Source: Hydrogenophilales bacterium 16-64-40
Lineage (GTDB): Bacteria > Pseudomonadota > Gammaproteobacteria > Burkholderiales > Thiobacillaceae
Assembly: GCA_002256995.1 (NCBI GenBank)
Contig: NCGX01000027.1
Location: forward strand, 1-40,771
Length of the DNA stretch: 40,771 bases
Direction of reading: 5' to 3'
The position numbers and the translations under genes are program-made. The notes under the pieces are model-generated. The model did not search any database, was not told where the DNA came from, and saw only the letters and a list, made by a program, of their open reading frames with translations. Shown here piece by piece: positions 35,337-40,771 of this stretch. The first letter of the stretch is position 1, and each line of letters begins with the position of its first letter.

Positions 35337-36461
35337 ATGAATAGCGGCGATTACAAATACATCTGGCAGGCCAGTGACTGGCCGAACTGGCGCTTCGACC
35401 TGGCGGCGCTCGCTGGACCCCTGGCCGAGGTCAGCCGCGCCCAGGGGCTCTTGATGGGGCGCCTGGCCGACGTGGGCATGGCGCTGCGCGATCAGGCGAG
35501 CCTCGCGGCGCTTACTGAGGACGTGGTCAAGACCAGCGAGATCGAGGGTGAGCAGCTCAATGTCGAATCCGTGCGCTCGTCCATCGCCCGCAGGCTGGGC
35601 GTGGACATCGGTGCCCTGGCGCCGGTCGATCGCCACATCGAAGGCGTGGTCGAAATGGTGCTCGATGCCACCGCCAACTGCCATGCGCCGGTGTCGCGGG
35701 AGCGTCTGCTCGGCTGGCATGCTGCGCTGTTTCCTACTGGCTACTCCGGCCTGTCCAAGATCAAGGTGGGCGGCTGGCGCGACGATGCCAGCGGCCGGAT
35801 GCAGGTGGTGTCGGGCCCGATCGGTCGCCAACGGGTGTACTTCGAGGCGCCGCCCGCCGATCGCCTGGAAGCCGAAACCAGCCGATTCCTCGATTGGGTA
35901 AATGGCGCGTCGGGCGAACCGCCGCTCCTCAAAGCCGGCCTAGGCCATCTGTGGTTTGTCACCTTGCACCCTTTCGACGACGGCAATGGCCGTATCGCCA
36001 GGGCCATTGGCGATCTACTGCTGGCGCGCGCCGATGGCAGCCCGCAACGCTTCTACAGCTTGTCGGCGCAGATCCAGCGCGAACGCAAGGCCTACTACGA
36101 CATCCTGGAGCGGACCCAGAAGCGGTCGATGGACGTCACCGAGTGGCTCGCCTGGTTCCTCGATACGCTCCACCGCGCAGTCGACCAGGCACAACACACA
36201 CTTGACGCCGTGCTGACCAAGGCGCGGTTCTGGCAGCGCTGGGCAACCACGCCTTTTAACGAGCGACAAGTGAAGCTGCTCAATCGGCTGCTCGACGGCT
36301 TCGAAGGCAAGCTCACCAGCAGTAAGTGGGCGGCCATTGCCAAGTGCTCGCCGGACTCGGCCCTGCGCGACATCAACGACCTGCTTGCGCGGGGCGTGCT
36401 GCGGAAATCGGATGCAGGCGGACGCAGTACCAGCTACGAGCTGAACGATTTTCCGGAGTAG
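35337..36461 (+). CDS. Class II Fic protein with DUF4172 and C-terminal winged helix
   Basis: A 374-residue Fic enzyme, expected to transfer AMP from ATP to a protein hydroxyl. The N-terminal DUF4172 region (YIWQASDWPNWRFDLAALAG) carries the inhibitory-helix motif TSEIEG (66-71), which makes it class II. The active site HPFDDGNGRIAR (211-222) is complete. The C-terminal part (NERQVKLLNRLLDGFEG to GRSTSYELNDF) looks like a winged-helix DNA-binding domain. The start ATG has no ribosome site, but a promoter places the RNA start at this very base, so the mRNA may be leaderless. It lies between two tmRNA-derived repeats and is a probable cargo gene. The target protein is unknown. Confidence 0.9.
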   Translation: MNSGDYKYIWQASDWPNWRFDLAALAGPLAEVSRAQGLLMGRLADVGMALRDQASLAALTEDVVKTSEIEGEQLNVESVRSSIARRLGVDIGALAPVDRHIEGVVEMVLDATANCHAPVSRERLLGWHAALFPTGYSGLSKIKVGGWRDDASGRMQVVSGPIGRQRVYFEAPPADRLEAETSRFLDWVNGASGEPPLLKAGLGHLWFVTLHPFDDGNGRIARAIGDLLLARADGSPQRFYSLSAQIQRERKAYYDILERTQKRSMDVTEWLAWFLDTLHRAVDQAQHTLDAVLTKARFWQRWATTPFNERQVKLLNRLLDGFEGKLTSSKWAAIAKCSPDSALRDINDLLARGVLRKSDAGGRSTSYELNDFPE

Positions 36462-36547
36462 GTGCGTTTCCTGAAATTTCCTTCGGCCCAGTCCCGCCGC
36501 CGGTCGACAAGGTGGTTCAGTTTCTCGCGAGCATCACTGGGCACGTT

Positions 36548-36670
36548 TTAGTCCGGCATGGCGCGGCAGCGGCCAATATCCTGATCCACTAAACCACCTT
36601 TGCCATCATAAACATAGCTATTCCAGTGCCGCTCATACTCTTTGACTACTACTCTAAGCAAGCTGTTCAT
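36548..36670 (-). CDS. Possible 40-residue small protein next to ssrA
   Basis: ATG 36670 has AGGGGTG immediately upstream and encodes MNSLLRVVVKEYERHWNSYV followed by YDGKGGLVDQDIGRCRAMPD. The composition looks protein-like. Six bases after its stop, a GTG opens a second 36-residue frame (36544-36434) that reads SDAREKLNHLVDRRRDWAEG and overlaps the end of the Fic gene. The two could be a tiny gene pair or the broken pieces of one larger island gene. I cannot name a family. Confidence 0.35.
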   Translation of the reverse strand: MNSLLRVVVKEYERHWNSYVYDGKGGLVDQDIGRCRAMPD

Positions 36671-36710
36671 CACCCCTGTGGAACCTCGCCAACTGGCATG
36701 TCGGGCAATA

Positions 36711-36742
36711 AAAAACCCCAACCGTTTCCGGCTGGGGTTTGG
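36711..36742 (-). terminator. ssrA terminator (also the intact att-side copy)
   Basis: On the minus strand AACCCCAGCCG, loop GAAA, CGGTTGGGGTT followed by a T-run ends the tmRNA transcript 5 nt after its CCA end. The same 32 bp recur at 34923-34954. Confidence 0.9.
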
Positions 36743-36746
36743 GTGT

Positions 36747-37113
36747 TGGTGGAGCCGGGGGGAATCGAACCCCCGTCCGCAAGCCCTCTACAGGCAGTTC
36801 TACATACTTAGTCCGGTGTTTTTGTGCTTTAAGCTCCATCACGCCCGCCGAACAGGCTGGATCTCGCCGAGTCGCCTTGATTTAACGTTTATCCAAGCGA
36901 CCCGGATAAACGCGGTTTCATGTGAATTAACTCACTGTCGGCTTGCGCCGGCCCGGCCCATGAACGATCCGGTGTGAGTCCTAGACCTTAAGCGGCTAGG
37001 GCGTAGTTTTCGTCGTTTGCGACTAAGTTTTTTTCAGTTGGATTTACGAGGTACTCTGACCCTCGGTATGCCCTACTCTGCTTTGCGACCCACGTCGAAG
37101 CCAGGTCGGCCCC
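36747..37113 (-). ncRNA. ssrA: Transfer-messenger RNA (tmRNA)
   Basis: Rescues stalled ribosomes with SmpB and adds a degradation tag. The 5' end GGGGCCGACCTGGCTTCGAC pairs over seven bases with the 3' acceptor CGGCTCC-ACCA, which sets the ends at 37113 and 36747 (367 nt). The T-arm GGGGGTTCGATTCCCCC is intact. The tag reading frame is at 37020-36988 and encodes ANDENYALAA then TAA. The CCA end is encoded. The gene borders an accessory island on its 3' side, a favourite integration target, and its function has been preserved. Confidence 0.97.
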
Positions 37114-37208
37114 CATGTGCATCTAAAACAAGTGTACTGCATAGAGGGGGAGCCAGATAAAAAGTTCCGGCGAAAGTTTAGGCGCGAAAGCATTTTCTGC
37201 GGGGCGGT

Positions 37209-37595
37209 CTACTGCCCGAAGGGGAAGGGGTCGTGCGCCATCGCGACCGCCACCATGTAGCCGAATACGAGCAGGGCCGTGATCCAGGCGGCGATGCGCT
37301 GAGTCTTGGTTTTGCCGCGCTTGAGCGCGATGGTGCCGAGCACGATATAAAGGATCAGCGCGAGGAATTTGGCGGTGAGCCAGCCGTGCACCAGCGGGTA
37401 TTGCTGGACCAGCACGGCCAGGCCGATGCCGCTGGCCAGCAGCAGGGTGTCGATGAGGTGCGGGACGATGCGCACCCAGCGCGCCTGCAGCAGCGGCGAG
37501 GCGGCGATCATCCAGGCGCCGCGCAAGACAAACAGCGTCAGGCTGAGGGCGATGGTGGCGAGGTGCAGGTTCTTGATCAGGCTGTAGTAGGCCAT
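37209..37595 (-). CDS. SirB2-family inner-membrane protein
   Basis: A 128-residue membrane protein with four predicted helices: HLATIALSLTLFVLRGAWMI, PHLIDTLLLASGIGLAVLV, AKFLALILYIVLGTIAL and WITALLVFGYMVAVAMA. The RGAWM and PHLIDTLLL motifs mark the SirB2 family. Despite its old name as an invasion-gene regulator, its biochemical role is unknown. It lies 3 nt after gph in the mtaD-ubiG-gph run, so it is probably the last gene of that operon. Confidence 0.85.
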   Translation of the reverse strand: MAYYSLIKNLHLATIALSLTLFVLRGAWMIAASPLLQARWVRIVPHLIDTLLLASGIGLAVLVQQYPLVHGWLTAKFLALILYIVLGTIALKRGKTKTQRIAAWITALLVFGYMVAVAMAHDPFPFGQ

Positions 37596-37598
37596 CGC

Positions 37599-38279
37599 TC
37601 AGCTTCCCAGGTAATCAAGGGTTTCGGCCGGGTGGCGGATTTGCGCGTGCGCCCCCCAGGTATGCGGCAAGTCAGCGGCGTCGAGATAGCCCCAGGCGGC
37701 GACCAGCGCGGGCATGGCGGCGGCGCTGGCGGCCTGGATGTCGCGTTCGGCGTCGCCCAGGTAGAGGCACTGCGCAGGCGTCGCGCCGCACAGTTCGGCG
37801 GCGCACAGCATCGGCGCCGGGTGCGGCTTGGCCTGCGGGCAGGTGTCGCCGGAGACGATGCAGGCGGCGCGTTCGGCGAGGTCGAGCACGGACATCAGCG
37901 GCTCGGTGAAGCGCGCCGGCTTGTTGGTGACCACGCCCCATTTCAGCTGGCGTGCTTCAAGTTCGGCCAGCAGGTCGAGAATCCCGGGGAAGGGGCGCGA
38001 GTGGCGGCAGATGTTGTCGGCGTACAGCAGCAGGAATTCCTCGCGCATGTGGGCAAAGCGCGCGTCGTCGGGGTGCAGGTCGAAGCCGAGGCCGAGCAGG
38101 CCGCGCGCGCCGTGCGAGGCCTGCGGGCGGATCACCGCGTCGGCCAGCGGCGGCAGGCCGTGGTGTGCGCGCTGCAGGTTGAGGGCGTAGCCGAGGTCGG
38201 GCGCGGTGTCGACCAGGGTGCCGTCGAGATCGAACAGCACCGCCTTGATGCCATCAAGCTTCATTGGCTTCATTCCCAT
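37599..38279 (-). CDS. gph: HAD phosphatase, phosphoglycolate phosphatase / MupP-like
   Basis: A 226-residue HAD-family phosphatase. The nucleophile motif FDLDGTLVDTAPD (Asp17, Asp19), the VVTNKPARF motif II/III region and GDAERDIQAASAA are visible. In an autotroph it could clear the 2-phosphoglycolate made by RuBisCO oxygenase activity. The same position beside ubiG is occupied by mupP (MurNAc-6-phosphate phosphatase) in pseudomonads, so that activity is possible too. The ATG at 38279 has GGGGA six bases upstream; an in-frame TTG at 38285 is less likely. It is 2 nt from the ubiG stop. Confidence 0.85.
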   Translation of the reverse strand: MGMKPMKLDGIKAVLFDLDGTLVDTAPDLGYALNLQRAHHGLPPLADAVIRPQASHGARGLLGLGFDLHPDDARFAHMREEFLLLYADNICRHSRPFPGILDLLAELEARQLKWGVVTNKPARFTEPLMSVLDLAERAACIVSGDTCPQAKPHPAPMLCAAELCGATPAQCLYLGDAERDIQAASAAAMPALVAAWGYLDAADLPHTWGAHAQIRHPAETLDYLGS

Positions 38280-38281
38280 GT

Positions 38282-38980
38282 TCAATCCCCGCGGCGGGTC
38301 GCCAACAGATAGTTGACGTCGGTGTCCGCTTCCAGCTTGTAGATCTTGGTCAGCGGGTTGTAGGTCATGCCGATCAGCTCCTGGGTGTCGAGCCCGGCTT
38401 CGCGCGCCATGCGGGCGAGCTCGGCGGGCTGGATGAACTTGGCGTAGTCGTGGGTGCCGCGCGGCAAAAGCTTGAGGAGGTATTCGGCGCCGATGATGGC
38501 AAACAGATAGCTCTTGGCGTTGCGGTTGAGCGTGGAGAAGAACACCCAGCCGCCGGGCTTGACCAGGCGCGCGCAGGCGGCAACCACCGAGGCGGGATCG
38601 GGCACGTGTTCGAGCATTTCCATGCAGGCGACGACGTCGAATTCGCCCGCGTGTTGCTCGGCGAAGTCTTCGGCGGACACCAGCTGGTAGTCGACGCTAT
38701 GGCCGGATTCGTACAGATGCAGCTTGGCGACCTTGAGCGCCTTCTCCGACAGGTCGATGCCGCTGACGGTGGCGCCAGCGGCGGCCATCGCCTCGGCCAG
38801 GATGCCGCCGCCGCAGCCGACGTCGAGCACTTTCTTGCCGGCCAGCGGCGCCTGGCTGTCGATCCATTTCAGGCGCAGCGGATTGATCTCGTGCAGCGGC
38901 TTGAACTCGGAGTTCGGGTCCCACCAGCGGTGGGCGAGTTCGGAAAACTTGGCGATTTCGGCGGCGTCGACGTTGCTCAT
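38282..38980 (-). CDS. ubiG: Ubiquinone biosynthesis O-methyltransferase UbiG
   Basis: Performs both O-methylations of ubiquinone synthesis using S-adenosylmethionine. The 232-residue protein opens with the UbiG-typical [20 protein letters not shown]. It has the SAM motif VLDVGCGGG (51-59) and then [14 protein letters not shown] and [16 protein letters not shown], all family marks. Its start overlaps the mtaD stop by 4 nt (ATGA), so they are translated together. MtaD helps recycle the S-adenosyl by-products made by such methyltransferases, which gives the pairing a metabolic logic. Confidence 0.95.
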   Translation of the reverse strand: MSNVDAAEIAKFSELAHRWWDPNSEFKPLHEINPLRLKWIDSQAPLAGKKVLDVGCGGGILAEAMAAAGATVSGIDLSEKALKVAKLHLYESGHSVDYQLVSAEDFAEQHAGEFDVVACMEMLEHVPDPASVVAACARLVKPGGWVFFSTLNRNAKSYLFAIIGAEYLLKLLPRGTHDYAKFIQPAELARMAREAGLDTQELIGMTYNPLTKIYKLEADTDVNYLLATRRGD

Positions 38981-40302
38981 GACTGTCCTTGTGCGATGAA
39001 TTTGCTGCGCCAGTAGGCGGCGCGGGCGGCCAGGTCGTCGGGGTCCAGATCGACCAGGCAGCGGTTATTCAGTTTCAGCGTGCCGTCGACCCACACATGG
39101 GTGACGTGCTCGCGTCCGGCAACGTAAACCAGGTGCGAGACGGGGTCAAACACCGGCTGGCTGGACAGGGCGTGGAGGTCGACCGCGACCAGGTCGGCGC
39201 GTTTGCCGGGGACGATGCTGCCGATCCGGCTGTCGAGGTTGAGCGCGCGGGCGGCGTCCAGGGTGGCGGCCTTGAGCGCGGCGGCGGCGGGCAGGGCGGC
39301 GGCGTCGCCGCTGGCGCCCTTGGCCAGCAGGGCGGCCAAGCGCATTTCGCCGAACAGGTCGAGTCGATTGTTGCTGGCGGCGCCGTCGGTGCCGAAACCG
39401 AGATTGACGCCTGCCGCCATGAGCCTGGCCACCGGGGCGATGCCGGAGGCCAGTTTCAGGCCGGAACTGGGGCAGTGCGCCACGTGACAGCCGTGCTGCG
39501 CCAAGAGCTCGGTTTCGGCGTCGTTCACGTGGATCGCGTGGACGCCGATGAAGTTGGGGCCCAACAGGCCCAGCCGCGCCAGCCGTTCCAGCGGGCGCAG
39601 CCCGTATTGCTTGAGGCTGTCCTGGATTTCGTCGGCGGTTTCGTGAATGTGGGTGTGGATGGGCAGGCCGAGCTGTTCGGCCAGGGTGTTGATGCGGCCG
39701 AAGGTGGCGTCGGCGATGGTGTAGGGCGCGTGCGGGGCGAAGGCGAAGCTGAGCAGCGGCTCGTCCTTCAGTTCATCGCGCAGGGCGAGCCCCTTGGCCA
39801 GATAGTCGTCGGCATCCGACGCGTAGGCGCTGGGGAATTCCAGCACGATCAGGCCGAGGGTGGCGCGCATCCCGGCTTGCAGGAAGGCTTCGCCCGCGGT
39901 CTGCGGGAAGAAATACATGTCGTTGCAGGTGGTGACGCCGCCCGCGAGCATTTCGGCGGCGGCGAGCAGGGTGCCGTCGCGCACGAAGGCTTCGGACACG
40001 TGCTGCTTCTCGGCGGGCCAGATGTGGTCGTTGAGCCAGGTCATCAGCGGCAGGTCGTCGGCAAAGCCGCGCAACAGCGACATCGCGGCGTGGCCGTGCA
40101 GGTTGACCAGGCCCGGAATCAGCGCCTGACCGGGCAGGGCGAGCGTTTGCGCGGCGTCGTAGCGGGCCTCGGCGGCGGCGGCGGGCAGCACGTCGAGAAT
40201 CCGGCCGTCCTGGATGACGACGGCATGGTCGGCCAGCGCGCCATCGGGTTCGACGGGCACCACCCATTGCGGCAGGAGAATCAGATCGGCGGGGGCTTTC
40301 AT
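38977..40302 (-). CDS. mtaD: Methylthioadenosine/S-adenosylhomocysteine deaminase-type amidohydrolase
   Basis: A 441-residue metal-dependent amidohydrolase (TRZ/ATZ group). The metal ligands are visible in NLHGHAAM (H69, H71), in [12 protein letters not shown] and in [10 protein letters not shown] (the Asp), with [14 protein letters not shown] between them. Family members deaminate methylthioadenosine, S-adenosylhomocysteine or related adenosines. The exact substrate is assigned by similarity and by the coupling to ubiG. It opens the mtaD-ubiG-gph-sirB2 run and is divergent from gyrA across a 121-bp gap. Confidence 0.88.
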   Translation of the reverse strand: MKAPADLILLPQWVVPVEPDGALADHAVVIQDGRILDVLPAAAAEARYDAAQTLALPGQALIPGLVNLHGHAAMSLLRGFADDLPLMTWLNDHIWPAEKQHVSEAFVRDGTLLAAAEMLAGGVTTCNDMYFFPQTAGEAFLQAGMRATLGLIVLEFPSAYASDADDYLAKGLALRDELKDEPLLSFAFAPHAPYTIADATFGRINTLAEQLGLPIHTHIHETADEIQDSLKQYGLRPLERLARLGLLGPNFIGVHAIHVNDAETELLAQHGCHVAHCPSSGLKLASGIAPVARLMAAGVNLGFGTDGAASNNRLDLFGEMRLAALLAKGASGDAAALPAAAALKAATLDAARALNLDSRIGSIVPGKRADLVAVDLHALSSQPVFDPVSHLVYVAGREHVTHVWVDGTLKLNNRCLVDLDPDDLAARAAYWRSKFIAQGQS

Positions 40303-40383
40303 GGTGGCGTGGATTCTCGCCGTTTACGATTAGATTGGCAAAGGCGGCCGTGCTTTGGCAAAGGTGGGCGAGGCGGGCGACCA

Positions 40384-40392
40384 TGCTAAAAT
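40384..40392 (+). promoter_or_regulatory. Extended -10 promoter of gyrA (candidate)
   Basis: TGCTAAAAT is an extended -10 box (TGn plus TAAAAT) that lies 31 nt before the gyrA ATG. No good -35 is seen at the right distance. The 121-bp gap also has to hold the mtaD promoter on the other strand. Confidence 0.45.
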
Positions 40393-40423
40393 CACGGGCT
40401 TTAAGTCAACAACAAAGCCGGTT

Positions 40424-40771
<348 letters not shown>

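Overview
The window reads as the chromosome of a Thiobacillus-like, sulfur-oxidising betaproteobacterium. It is GC-rich with long antisense shadow ORFs. It carries a dissimilatory sat-aprBA sulfite-oxidation cluster at its left end and otherwise mostly housekeeping genes with betaproteobacterial neighbourhoods. The genus is an inference from gene content.

Layout. 1-2917 (minus): an unrecognised 137-residue protein, then sat, aprB and the N-terminus of aprA (AMP-dependent sulfite oxidation with ATP recovery by Sat). 3023-4382: a class I glutamine amidotransferase and a periplasmic retropepsin-like protease transcribed divergently with overlapping start codons. 4451-8341 (minus): xseB-ispA-dxs (DNA repair subunit and isoprenoid entry), then folE2 with its own promoter. 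8673-9935 (plus): a DMT permease and a SpoIIAA-like protein. 9952-12700 (minus): pip, a YbbN-type thioredoxin gene that looks broken, a 234-bp IS1380-type MITE, and a DUF3025 gene. 12929-16972 (plus): a four-gene signalling operon of a lone NAD-binding domain, a FIST sensor, a small protein and a MASE1-like GGDEF-EAL protein. 17098-18296 (minus): a two-gene cytochrome c module. 18507-23435 (minus): acnA, lysS and vapBC. 23542-27764: recQ (plus) facing prfB, which has a programmed frameshift, and an MgtC/DUF4010 membrane protein. 27998-32106 (plus): an RND efflux pair.

32107-36746 is an accessory island next to the 3' end of ssrA (tmRNA, 36747-37113, minus). It is lower in GC in part. It holds a 261-residue unknown, two candidate small RNAs, a RES/Xre toxin-antitoxin pair, a class II Fic protein with a striking promoter/operator region, and small ORFs. 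Two partial copies of the tmRNA 3' end (34923-34976 and 35136-35154) mark old integration events; no integrase remains in view. The right end returns to core genes: SirB2-like protein, gph, ubiG and mtaD (minus), then divergent gyrA (cut by the window edge).

The points most worth following are: the MITE that landed exactly in a stop/start overlap while its target duplication preserved both codons; the prfB frameshift site that uses UAA instead of UGA; the Fic gene with a predicted leaderless transcript and repeated TGCGGNGAAT half-sites; the layered tmRNA attachment remnants; and lysS translationally coupled to a vapBC toxin.
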